From: Gimesia maris
GTDB taxonomy: Bacteria; Planctomycetota; Planctomycetia; Planctomycetales; Planctomycetaceae
Length of the DNA: 64,000 nucleotides
Direction: 5' to 3'
Assembly: GCF_008298035.1 (NCBI RefSeq)
Contig: NZ_CP042910.1
Span: forward strand, 3,611,001-3,675,000
Part shown: piece after piece, positions 45,544 to 53,733 of the stretch
Layout: each line of letters opens with the position of its first letter
Position numbering within the stretch: the first letter of the stretch is position 1
Program-made: the position numbers and the translations under genes
Notes under the pieces: generated by a model
Told to the model about the DNA's origin: nothing
Seen by the model: the letters and a program-made list of their open reading frames with translations, nothing else
The model's database searches: none

Positions 45544-47084
45544 GACTGTTGCTCCTGCGTCCAGACCGTCAGGCCGGTGAGATCACGGGGGTTGGGGCTG
45601 CGGAAGAGACTGATCAATAGAGCCAGCGATATGAAGGCCAGATTGACGAACAGGCCGACCCAGTAGGTGTGAATCTGGAGGGACCAGGCTGCGGGCAGCC
45701 AGCCGCCGGTGCTCAAGCCAAGATAAAGGTTGACCAGGATCGCCCCGGCCAGTCCGATGACAGCGGCAGTGTTATCAACGCGGCGGGTGAAAAAGCCAAG
45801 CATGAACAGGCCGAGCAGACAGCCACCAAAGACGGAGGCGATGATCCAGCTGAGGTCGTTCATGCTTTCCTTTTCGACGGAACTGAAGAAGACGGCACCG
45901 CCGATCATAATGGCTGAGGCCAGGACGGCGATCAGGCGAGCGAACCGCAGGTAGAAGCGGTCGTCTCTGCCCGGGGCGAGCCAGGGTTTAAGCAGGTCGA
46001 CCGTGGTGACGGTGGCGATGGAGTTGATCGAGGAGTCGAGGCTGGACATGGCAGCCGCGAGGACTCCCGAGATGACGAGCCCGGCCAGGCCCGCGGGGAC
46101 CTGGGTGAGGATGAACCAGGGAAAGACTTCATCGGCCTGGAGGTTGGCGACAGCGGATTCCGGAAAGACGCGATAGAAGACGAAAACGCAGGTGCCGACG
46201 ACGAAGAAGAAGGACCAGGTTAACACGGCCAGGACAGAGTAAATAGTGGTTGCTTTACGGGCTTCTCGGAGGCTGCGGGCGGCGATGAATCGCTGGACGA
46301 CGTTCTGGTCGCTGGAGTAAATCGTCAGCCAGTTGAGCAGGCCCAGCAGGGAGACGGTCCAGAAGGTGCGTTCGGTCAGGTTGAAGTCAAACGAGCCGAT
46401 GCCGAACTTGCCCTGGGCGGAACCGACTTCGAAGACCTGCGCGAGTCCGCCGGGGAGTCGCGTGACGATGATTGTGAAACAGAGAATGCCCCCCAGCCAG
46501 AGGACGATGGTCTGAATGACGTCGGTCCAGATGACGGCTTCGATTCCACCGGCGATAGTGTAGAAGGAGATGAAGATGCCGACGCCGACGATCACGAGAC
46601 GGATATCCCAGCCGGTGAGCAGGCTGACCGGAATCGAAACCAGGAAGAGAACTTTCCCGAGGCGGATCAGTTGCAGCAGAATGAAACTGAGGGTGCCGTA
46701 CAGACGGGGGACGGTGCCGTAACGGTCGCCCAGGTATTCGAAGGCACTGGTGGTATTTCCCCGTCGAAAAAAGGGAATGAAGACGATGATGGCCAGTACC
46801 GCGACGAAGGGTAAGGTGAGGTTGGAGATCAGCTGTCGCCAGTCGAGGGCGAAGGCGGCCGCCGGGAAGGCGAGGAACGTGACCGAGCTGATCGAGGTGC
46901 CCAGCATGGAGAGGCCGATGGCCCAGCCGGGGAAATTTCGATCGCCGAGGAAGTAGTGTTCGGTCGACTGGTTGCGGCGGGAAAACCAGAGTCCCATGCC
47001 CGCCATCAGCGTGAGATAGACGACAATCACCGCCAGGTCGAGCGGGCGAAAGTGAACCGAGTTGGCGAGGAGCACTGATAACAT
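45540..47084 (-). CDS. Sodium:solute symporter (SSS family)
   Basis: 514 residues with 13-14 membrane helices. Family signs: LAVIVVYLTLMAGMGLWFSRR, STEHYFLGDRNFPGWAIGLSMLGTSISSVTFLAFP, IAGGIEAVIWTDVIQTIVLWLGG, and SDQNVVQRFIAARSLREARKA; the S-S-L-D-S-S-I-N-S-I motif in helix 8 coordinates sodium. It imports a small solute with sodium; sugar or sialic acid is likely from the linked sialidase-like gene, which is inference. First gene of the operon, with start at 47084 and the AraC-type regulator divergent from it. Confidence 0.9.
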   Translation of the reverse strand: MLSVLLANSVHFRPLDLAVIVVYLTLMAGMGLWFSRRNQSTEHYFLGDRNFPGWAIGLSMLGTSISSVTFLAFPAAAFALDWRQLISNLTLPFVAVLAIIVFIPFFRRGNTTSAFEYLGDRYGTVPRLYGTLSFILLQLIRLGKVLFLVSIPVSLLTGWDIRLVIVGVGIFISFYTIAGGIEAVIWTDVIQTIVLWLGGILCFTIIVTRLPGGLAQVFEVGSAQGKFGIGSFDFNLTERTFWTVSLLGLLNWLTIYSSDQNVVQRFIAARSLREARKATTIYSVLAVLTWSFFFVVGTCVFVFYRVFPESAVANLQADEVFPWFILTQVPAGLAGLVISGVLAAAMSSLDSSINSIATVTTVDLLKPWLAPGRDDRFYLRFARLIAVLASAIMIGGAVFFSSVEKESMNDLSWIIASVFGGCLLGLFMLGFFTRRVDNTAAVIGLAGAILVNLYLGLSTGGWLPAAWSLQIHTYWVGLFVNLAFISLALLISLFRSPNPRDLTGLTVWTQEQQS

Positions 47085-47173
47085 AATCGGCCATCCTACT
47101 GTTGACGATCCCGCGGCGGAATAGGAGAATCGGTTATTTATATGTCAAAAACGATCATTGGGAAGACGTTGTG

Positions 47174-47914
47174 ATGGGAGACTCATTTCAATATATTGCC
47201 AGTAACCGGGTACGGTTTCACCAGGAATTGCATCTGCGGCCCCGACGGATCTCGCATTACCGGTTTCTGTATGTGGAAGCGGGCAGCGGCGAGTACCGCA
47301 TCGCCGAGGAATCGTTTCAGGTCGCTGCGGGTTGGCTGGGGTTGCTGGCACCCGGAGTAAGGGAGAACCGGTATTTCGGGCGGGAGCCGGTATCGTATCT
47401 GTTCGTCGAATTTCAGGCGACGACGCGGCTGACCGAACAGCGCGCGGTCCCCTTCCCTGGCCAGGAGCCACAACGGTCGGCGCTGATTGGTTTGTTGAAA
47501 ACGATCCAGGCGGAACAGGCGGATGCGGGGGGCTGTCTGCTGGCGGCGGCGGTACGGCTGATGTTTCCGGAAGCCGACCGGGGGACGCAGCGACGTCTGG
47601 ATGATCGACTGCGGAAGGTGGTGAGGTTGATTGAAGCGGCTCCGGATCAGAATCATCGGATCAGCGAATTGGCGGAGATCGTGGGGCTTTCGGAGCCGCA
47701 TCTCAGGCGGTTGTTTCGCGAACAGATGGGAGAGAGTCCCAAGCAGTTTCTGAGGCGGACCCGCATGGAATTCGCCCGGCGGCTGATGCAGCAGGAGGGG
47801 CTGCGCGTGGGAGAAGTCGCGCACCTGTTGGGGTTTGCGAGTGTCTTTCAGTTCTCGGCCCAGTATCGACAGGTACTGGGGCATCCACCTTCAGCGGATC
47901 GGGGGACGGGGTGA
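47174..47914 (+). CDS. AraC-family transcriptional regulator
   Basis: 246 residues from the ATG at 47174, with GGGAAG about nine bases before it; a TTG at 47102 would shrink the divergent promoter gap to 17 bp and is less likely. N-terminal cupin sensor domain (HLRPRRISHYRFLYVEAGSGEYRI) and C-terminal double helix-turn-helix (RISELAEIVGLSEPHLRRLFREQMGESPKQFLRRTRM, shown in parts: VGLSEPHLRRLFREQ; VAHLLGFASVFQFSAQYR). It is divergent from the symporter operon, with 89 bp between the starts, and probably activates it on sensing the substrate. GC-rich like the operon. Confidence 0.9.
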   Translation: MGDSFQYIASNRVRFHQELHLRPRRISHYRFLYVEAGSGEYRIAEESFQVAAGWLGLLAPGVRENRYFGREPVSYLFVEFQATTRLTEQRAVPFPGQEPQRSALIGLLKTIQAEQADAGGCLLAAAVRLMFPEADRGTQRRLDDRLRKVVRLIEAAPDQNHRISELAEIVGLSEPHLRRLFREQMGESPKQFLRRTRMEFARRLMQQEGLRVGEVAHLLGFASVFQFSAQYRQVLGHPPSADRGTG

Positions 47915-48011
47915 TGTAGCTCTGGGATTCTATGTGTGGAGCAGAATGGAGTTGTTATGATAAGATAACGGACAATCACATTTATGGCAGTTATCGTGTT
48001 GATCAGGCTGG

Positions 48012-48398
48012 ATGAATATGCTTAAGAAAATTACTAATGGTTTCATCTTCACGATCTTCATACTGCTAATACCAATCATCTTACCTGTTTCGCTACTTCA
48101 GTCTCTGCGTGAAAAGAGAAGGATGAGAAAACTGGCGGGTCGGTTTGTCTGTGTGGAATGCGGTGAGGTGCTCGGAGTCGAGGCAATTCAACTGGCGGAT
48201 GAACGCTGGGATGAGATCGTGAAAGCAATCATCGCAAAGAGTGAGCCAGGAACCCGGCTGAGGCTGGTCCGCACGGTCGATGCGATCTGTCCGCACTGCG
48301 GTTGCCAGTATCTGTATCGCAAAGCGGAACGGACGTTTGAGGTACGTGAGGAGTCTCCTGATTGGGAACTGCTGGAACCGAAACTGGATTCCGAATAA
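48012..48398 (+). CDS. Membrane-anchored zinc-ribbon-like protein
   Basis: 128 residues with one N-terminal helix (GFIFTIFILLIPIILPVSLL) and a zinc-ribbon-like C-terminal half: FVCVECGEVLG and, 50 residues later, ICPHCGCQYLY, giving C-x2-C pairs about the right distance apart. No catalytic motif. It begins the rightward cluster of small unknown genes. The zinc ribbon recalls the gene at 49011 (C-x2-C, C-x2-C-x-C), so the two may share ancestry. Confidence 0.65.
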   Translation: MNMLKKITNGFIFTIFILLIPIILPVSLLQSLREKRRMRKLAGRFVCVECGEVLGVEAIQLADERWDEIVKAIIAKSEPGTRLRLVRTVDAICPHCGCQYLYRKAERTFEVREESPDWELLEPKLDSE

Positions 48399-48486
48399 TG
48401 AGTATGCGTTCTTTCAATTGAGAATAGTCGTATTCGGTCTAAATAGCGAGCCAACAGCTCCACCCGATGCTGAGCAATTGCGGTAA

Positions 48487-49014
48487 ATGAAAAGCTTGAT
48501 AAGAATTGTGTGTGCAAATATGGAATATAATCTGAGCTATCATGTGACCTGTAATCTCAAGCAGGACTCGGGGCGGGAGTTGATTCTCAATCAACTGGAA
48601 CAGTCTCAGTCTTATGCCGGAATGATGGAAGGCGTACCCAATAAGAAAGCCAATGATTGGGGAATTGATGTTGATTTGTGCCGTGCTGTCCGTCGTGAGT
48701 ATACACTGGGTGAGCCTTATCTGATTCCGCCACGTCGTCGTGATTATCTGCGTGAGCCTGGTGATATGGATGAGATTCGAAAGCAGAAATCACATTACCC
48801 GAAAGAATGGGTGATGGACCCGGAGTGGTTACCTTTGATTTGCTGTATTGGTTGTTTTAAATCTGTTTCACCGGTGCGCAATACAGAGATGCATGGTTCC
48901 TGCTTGACAGTGGTCTGGTATCAGGATGATTATGCGATGCCGATCGATCCTGAGGTTATACGGTCATTGAAACAACTGGACTGGGATCGCCTGGCGACCG
49001 ATTTTGAGTATTGA
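48487..49014 (+). CDS. Hypothetical protein
   Basis: 175 residues. A second ATG at 48520 (MEYNLSYHVTCNL) is an equally good start, as neither has a clear ribosome site. Soluble, with PKEWVMDPEWLPLICCIGCFK, a Cys-Cys-x2-Cys cluster, and a middle rich in Arg and Tyr (AVRREYTLGEPYLIPPRRRDY). No family recognised. Its stop overlaps the possible TTG start of the next gene (TTGA), suggesting translational coupling. Confidence 0.55.
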   Translation: MKSLIRIVCANMEYNLSYHVTCNLKQDSGRELILNQLEQSQSYAGMMEGVPNKKANDWGIDVDLCRAVRREYTLGEPYLIPPRRRDYLREPGDMDEIRKQKSHYPKEWVMDPEWLPLICCIGCFKSVSPVRNTEMHGSCLTVVWYQDDYAMPIDPEVIRSLKQLDWDRLATDFEY

Positions 49015-49403
49015 TTCATGAATTTGTATACTGCACTCCTGAAGATTTGCATTGCTATTGCCTGTTGTGTACGGCTCCTGTGGCACACAGTATGAATGCC
49101 GTTCCTGATCAGGTCTGCTGCCCGGAGTGTGGTTGTCGGATTGAGGGGGCAAAGTTGCTGCTGGGATTCTGGGAACGTGAGCGAACCGCGATTGAGATCA
49201 CTTTGTCCCGTCCGGTAACGCTGGAGACCCGGTTGAGCGAACTTGACTATGATTCGCTGATTGTGGTGGAACTGGTGATGCTGCTGGAAGGAGAGATGAA
49301 GGTTCTCGTCTCTGATGGGGATTATGAGGGATTGAGTGACTCCCAGTCGGTGAGAGAACTGTTGAGCCGATTATCGTATTATGTCGATGCAGGGAGATAC
49401 TGA
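49011..49403 (+). CDS. Zinc-ribbon protein fused to an acyl-carrier-protein-like domain
   Basis: 130 residues. The reading frame starts at a TTG overlapping the previous stop; an internal ATG at 49092 would cut off the first cysteine pair. The N-terminal half has CYCLLC and CCPECGCRIEG, a zinc-ribbon pattern. The C-terminal half (RPVTLETRLSELDYDSLIVV, then ELVMLLEGEMKVLVSDGDYE) follows acyl carrier proteins closely: D-S-L with the phosphopantetheine serine, V-E-L-V-M on helix II, LE, acidic loop, then SVRELLSRL on helix IV. If the serine is modified, the protein could carry an acyl or peptidyl group. Such a zinc-ribbon/ACP fusion is unfamiliar to me. Confidence 0.65.
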   Translation: MIHEFVYCTPEDLHCYCLLCTAPVAHSMNAVPDQVCCPECGCRIEGAKLLLGFWERERTAIEITLSRPVTLETRLSELDYDSLIVVELVMLLEGEMKVLVSDGDYEGLSDSQSVRELLSRLSYYVDAGRY

Positions 49404-49448
49404 TTCTGAAAACGAGTTTATTAATGAAATCAGACAAGAGGAGAATTT

Positions 49449-49838
49449 ATGATAGGCCGACTGGAAGACAAAACAGATCCGTTCGTTGAGGCGGTCACAG
49501 CTGACCCGCGATGGGTACTGGAAGACGAGCTGATGGTGCAGGTAATGGGTTTTACGCTGTATGGGTATGCGTTTGGACTGGGCCGGATCGTCTGCTTGAT
49601 GGATGTGGAAGACATCAATGCAAGTGTGGCGGGACAACTGGCGGCACTGGGAGTGGGACCCAAATATGCCCAGGGGCTGGCCGAGGCTGCATTCGAATGT
49701 TTTACCAACGAAGCAGATCAGTCGGTGCATTCACAGCTGGTGAATATCGGGCATTCGCATATTGCTTCCGAAGATTTAAGTGAGTGCGTGGAATCAATTT
49801 TTCAGAACACGGAAACCCTGCGAGAGCAGGTGCAATAG
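49449..49838 (+). CDS. Hypothetical protein
   Basis: 129 residues from the ATG at 49449, with AGGAGA four bases upstream. Soluble; alternating alpha-helical segments (DELMVQVMGFTLYGYAFG, AAFECFTNEADQSVHSQL). No membrane helix, signal or family. Same direction as its neighbours, 45 bp after the zinc-ribbon/ACP gene. Confidence 0.55.
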   Translation: MIGRLEDKTDPFVEAVTADPRWVLEDELMVQVMGFTLYGYAFGLGRIVCLMDVEDINASVAGQLAALGVGPKYAQGLAEAAFECFTNEADQSVHSQLVNIGHSHIASEDLSECVESIFQNTETLREQVQ

Positions 49839-50116
49839 TCCTGCTGGTTCGGAACAGACACGGAATCTCTGTTTTTCGTAGTTTAATTCTGAATCCTTCT
49901 GAAATTGTTTTGGACCGATGGTCAGTGTGGTATAAGTATGAGAATCTGTGCTGGTGTGAGAATAGTTCATACGGCGAGACTTCAGTGCAATCTTAATGGT
50001 CTACACCGTGAGCAAAGCCTGTGCAGAACGATTCACCAAAGATGACTTTGCAGAAGCTTCCCTGGAATGTGAACAGGTGGTATTGATCTTATCTGATTGT
50101 GTTTCAGGAGCAAATA

Positions 50117-50884
50117 ATGAAATCTTCTCAGACCATCATCGAAGTCCCGGCGACGCCGGATTATGTGCTGGAAGTGCTGCTGGACCAGTCGCGTCAGTAC
50201 TGGAGTAAAAACTCACTTATTTCCGAGGAAGAAGAAATCCCGGTGACGCTCGATTCTCCGCTGGAAACTCTTTTTGAGGCCTGCCAGCTCTATGACTTGG
50301 GGTTTATATGTATTTTTACAAAAGACTGGCTGGGGTTGAGTGAATCAGACTGGACGCAGGCGGTCTCTGGTCCTCAGATGCATACAGTGCGCGAATTTTG
50401 TGAACGGATCGCCGCGCGAATGACAATGCCGGTGATTTATCTGGAGTCTTTTATAGGTCGTACCTGTCGACCTGCGTCTGCTTTTCTGGCGATTCGTTCG
50501 CTGTTGCAGGAGGCTGGTGTTGATGTTACGGAAGTTGCTCCCTCGACGTCTTTATCGGAAATGACACGGCGGCAGCTGGATCTGTTTCTGGGACCGATCG
50601 CCAAACTGGCACCCGGGGTATTGCCTACAGTGCAGGTGAAAAGACCGGTGTGGGATACGAACTGGATTGGGACAGCGGCTATATTATATTTTCTCATCCT
50701 CTGCCCTCTGAGTGTAGGATATGGGACTGCAGCTTATCTGTTGTGTATGTTTGTATTGGCATGCCTGCTGATTGCCGCCTATGGTACTAAGGGACGTGAC
50801 CCAGTTCGGGTACAATTCGGAAACCTGCGAACCTTCAGAGATCTGTCAGAACTGATTGCACAGCGTGCTGCGTTTCAAGCATGA
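50117..50884 (+). CDS. ACP-like segment with C-terminal membrane helices (paralog 1)
   Basis: 255 residues from the ATG at 50117, with AGGAG six bases upstream. N-terminal block TIIEVPATPDYVLEVLLDQ, then an ACP-like stretch (VTLDSPLETL, WLGLSESDWTQAVSG, MHTVREFCERIAARM) that lacks the D-S-L serine. Then a conserved block CRPASAFLAIRSLLQEAGVDVTE, two membrane helices (IGTAAILYFLILCPLSVGYG, AYLLCMFVLACLLIAAYG) and a tail VQFGNLRTFRDLSELIAQRA that again resembles an ACP helix. The frameshifted gene at 51610 is a clear paralog block by block. Function unknown. Confidence 0.65.
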   Translation: MKSSQTIIEVPATPDYVLEVLLDQSRQYWSKNSLISEEEEIPVTLDSPLETLFEACQLYDLGFICIFTKDWLGLSESDWTQAVSGPQMHTVREFCERIAARMTMPVIYLESFIGRTCRPASAFLAIRSLLQEAGVDVTEVAPSTSLSEMTRRQLDLFLGPIAKLAPGVLPTVQVKRPVWDTNWIGTAAILYFLILCPLSVGYGTAAYLLCMFVLACLLIAAYGTKGRDPVRVQFGNLRTFRDLSELIAQRAAFQA

Positions 50885-50903
50885 ACGGTGCAAAAAAAAT
50901 AGA

Positions 50904-51584
50904 ATGATTTTTGAGATGTCGAACTCTCGTTTTAAGGAGTCCACTGGATTCACAGATGTTTTAATCAGCCTGATTCTACTGTCGGCTATTTTGAATGGTG
51001 TGGCGGTTGTCTATGGTTATCACCAGTATGAACTGCTTGTGTCTGCGAAGAATGGCGTGGATGTGAATATGGATGAAGCGGGTTCCATTCTGGTCCATCA
51101 ACTTATGATTAAAGTGGCTCAATTGGGTTTTCGAGTCATTGTCGGGATCCAGTTCTTGATGTGGGTTTATCGGATGAGCCGCAATGCGCACTGCGTGAAA
51201 ACCGGGAAGCCGACATCTTCGCCGGGATGGGCAGTAGGCTGTTATTTCATTCCGGTTCTGAACATGTGGAAGCCTTATCTGATCATGAAAGAGATCTACG
51301 AAGCCTTCAGGCAGCGGCCGAGCTACAGCAAAGTATTACCCCTCTGGTGGACTGCATGGGTGCTGAGCAGTGCTGTCGGGTGTTTTACATCATACTATAT
51401 GTCGCGTGCTGAAACGGTGGGCGAACTGCTGGTGGCCAGTCGCTGGGCGATCGCGTTAGACGTGTCTCTGGTATTTCTGGATGTGGCCGCGGCACTGATG
51501 GTCTACGTAGTTAACGAGGCGTCTGTCGAATGGTATGAAGTAACGCAATACGAAGACCTGGGGGTCTACTGGGAACTGGTCTGA
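50904..51584 (+). CDS. DUF4328 membrane protein
   Basis: 226 residues from the ATG at 50904 (a second ATG is at 50916). The phrase SPGWAVGCYFIPVLNMWKPY and MKEIYEAFRQR are typical of DUF4328. Five membrane segments (VLISLILLSAILNGVAVVYG, VIVGIQFLMWVYR, and three more) with VASRWAIALDVSLVFLDVAAAL near the end. It sits between two copies of the ACP-like paralog pair, all in one direction. Confidence 0.75.
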   Translation: MIFEMSNSRFKESTGFTDVLISLILLSAILNGVAVVYGYHQYELLVSAKNGVDVNMDEAGSILVHQLMIKVAQLGFRVIVGIQFLMWVYRMSRNAHCVKTGKPTSSPGWAVGCYFIPVLNMWKPYLIMKEIYEAFRQRPSYSKVLPLWWTAWVLSSAVGCFTSYYMSRAETVGELLVASRWAIALDVSLVFLDVAAALMVYVVNEASVEWYEVTQYEDLGVYWELV

Positions 51585-51609
51585 CAGCGGATTAGAAAGG
51601 ATGTTTCAC

Positions 51610-52387
51610 ATGGATGGCGAAAAGATAATTGTTGAAGTTCCGGCGACGCCGGAATATGTGTTGTCGGTATTTCAGGATCAGCATCGGCAGATCTTTCTGC
51701 TTGAGCATGACATGCTGCCTCGAGAAGAACTGACTTTTGAGACGACCGTCGAAGAATGGCAGTGGCAATGCGATTATCTGGAATGGCGGCCCCTGGGTCG
51801 AGCCTGGAATGACGCCTGGGGGGATTGACCTGCCCGATGAAGAATGGCGTGAGGTTCTTAAGCCGGAGCGAAAGAAGACCCTGGGTGGTGTGTGTGAGTT
51901 GATCGCCCGGCACGCATCAACCCCAGTGATTCGTGAAGAGACGTTTTTTGGAAAACCGTGCCGACCTGCATCGACTTTTCTGACGATCCGCGCGTTACTC
52001 CAGGAAGCGGGGGCGGATGTGTCGGAAATCTCCCCTTCAACACCTTTGATTCCGTATACGAATCAATTCGCGGACACTTTCCAATGGAATATAGCGAATC
52101 TGGCGCCGGGTACTCTGCCTCGGCCTTCGATTCTGAACTGGGACTGTTACCGGGGAGTCGACATCAGTCTGCTCTGGATGACAGGTACTCTGCCTTTCGC
52201 AGCGATGTTCTCCCTGTTCAGCCGAAGTCTGTGGCCGTTGCTGTTTCCCGGTGGCTTTCTACTGCTGTTTCTGTTGTTTCGTGCGGAATTGCATCGTCGG
52301 GGAGGACGCCAATTACAATTCGGGAATCTGCGGACTTTTCGGGATTTATCAGAACTGATCGCAACACGTGCCACATTTCAAGTGTGA
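51610..52387 (+). pseudogene. Frameshifted paralog of the ACP-like membrane protein (paralog 2)
   Basis: From the ATG at 51610 (AAAGG nine bases upstream) the frame reads MDGEKIIVEVPATPEYVLSV, like paralog 1, through RPLGRAWNDAWGD and then meets a stop at 51826. The continuation lies in the +1 frame (GIDLPDEEWREVLKP, then CELIARHASTP, CRPASTFLTIRALLQEAG, two membrane helices and LRTFRDLSELIATRAT) to a stop at 52385-52387. The switch is at a run of six G (51818-51823); with five G the frame would be continuous. It may be a sequencing error, a recent mutation, phase variation or programmed slippage. The helix LPDEEW matches the ACP-like part of paralog 1. Confidence 0.75.
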
Positions 52388-52539
52388 TAATCAATTGGAT
52401 TGACCTGAGAGGGAATTGAAAACATTTCGGGAACTGTCAGCTTGATTCGGCTCTGAATTTGGTGCTGATTCTGATAAGGTTGTAACAGTATCGATGGGGA
52501 CGGCAGAACGCTGTCTAAAAACTGGCTTGAAAGGATCAG

Positions 52540-53073
52540 ATGAAAAAAGAAGAAGTTGCTTATATTGGCTGTCGGCTGGTCGGGTTGTTTTATGCAATCA
52601 AGGCACTGGAGACTGTGGCATCCTTTGTCATGACGTTTGTCGCGTGGAAGACGGCCTCGGCCCAGTTTTCTACATCGGTGTCCGGCATGTTTTATCTGCA
52701 GTTGATGCCTCTGACTTTTTATACGATTACCGCCTGCCTGCTCTGGTTCGGATCGGCGACCATTGTGAAGTACCTGTTGCCTGACAGTGAAATAAAGCAC
52801 GCTTCGAAAAGTGTCACCGCAGAACAGATGCAGTCAGTGGCATTTTCTGCAGTCGGATTGCTGGTGCTGACCTGGGGGATCGCCGATCTGGGGAATGTTC
52901 TGTTTCAACTGTTTCAGTTAAAGCAAACAAACGACTTTGCTCATATTCCCCTGACCCTGCAGGCAGCGGGCGTGGCGGTTGCCTGCCGATTACTGTTGGG
53001 GTTTTGTCTGGTATTCGGTTCACGCGGACTGAGCGGTTTTTTTACGAGGTTACGGCAGCCAGAATTGCGATAA
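52540..53073 (+). CDS. Four-helix integral membrane protein
   Basis: 177 residues from the ATG at 52540, with AAAGG five bases upstream. Four hydrophobic segments (LVGLFYAIKALETVASFVMTF, FYTITACLLWFGSATIV, VAFSAVGLLVLTWGIADLG, AAGVAVACRLLLGFCLVFG) with short loops. No recognised domain. It closes the rightward cluster. Confidence 0.65.
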   Translation: MKKEEVAYIGCRLVGLFYAIKALETVASFVMTFVAWKTASAQFSTSVSGMFYLQLMPLTFYTITACLLWFGSATIVKYLLPDSEIKHASKSVTAEQMQSVAFSAVGLLVLTWGIADLGNVLFQLFQLKQTNDFAHIPLTLQAAGVAVACRLLLGFCLVFGSRGLSGFFTRLRQPELR

Positions 53074-53101
53074 CGACACGCCTTATTGATATCGGTGCAG
53101 A

Positions 53102-53483
53102 ATGGATGTGAAATGCCTGTTTTTGATACTGACTTTCTTCGCGGCTGGTGAAGCTGCCACCATCGCTCAGGCTCTCATGGAATTCAAAGACTGGAAGATT
53201 GATTCGGACCAGATGCCCCGTCTGTCTGAAATCGCCCCCAACAGTGTCTTTGTGATTCGTATCTGACATGTGCTCTTGACGTATGAACCAGGTGACTGGA
53301 AACACTGAGCCCTGAAGCAGAAACCCGTGAAGCTGGAATCGATGGTACGGGTGGGTAAAGCAGTCACTGTTGCGGTACCGGATGCCGGGTTCCGATGAGA
53401 AGAAAACAGAAGATATCTTTACGGTCTGGGTGTTGGAGGACGGGACTGTTTCTGAACTGAAAATGATCTCGATGAATCAGTAA
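53102..53483 (+). pseudogene. Possible decayed gene for a small exported protein
   Basis: An open frame from 53102 (MDVKCLFLILTFFAAGEAA) has a signal-like start but ends after 54 codons at a TGA. Protein-like fragments follow in other frames: KPVKLESMVRVGKAVTVAVP then GFR and stop, and KTEDIFTVWVLEDGTVSELK ending at 53481-53483. The pieces look like one gene broken by several frameshifts and stops. No intact homologue is seen in the window. Tentative. Confidence 0.35.
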
Positions 53484-53733
53484 CAGGCAATACGACCTTA
53501 AAATCAGCTTTCACTGAGGGCAAACCCTCATGATTTGTGATTAATAGTTTGGTCTCAATCTTATCGCTTATCAAAACATAGAAAATAATGGTGTCGTAAA
53601 TTACAGGAATCTGTTTAGAATAGACGAAGAGAGAATGCTCGATATTAAGTGGAATCTACTGTATCTGGATAATTGGTATAGTCATAGAGCAAAATAAGAA
53701 AATATTTGTCAGTAGTGTTTCTGTTAACAAGTA

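Noticed and set aside
44497..45666. 389-codon frame antisense to the FAD oxidoreductase
   Set aside because: Long antisense frames arise in GC-rich genes. The composition (mostly Val, Gly, Ala) is that of a shadow, and the opposite frame has clear FAD motifs.
48405..48455. Possible relic of the 95-bp repeat
   Set aside because: Only the core-like GTATTCGGTCTAAAT is shared (about 13 matching bases); stems and ends are not recognisable.
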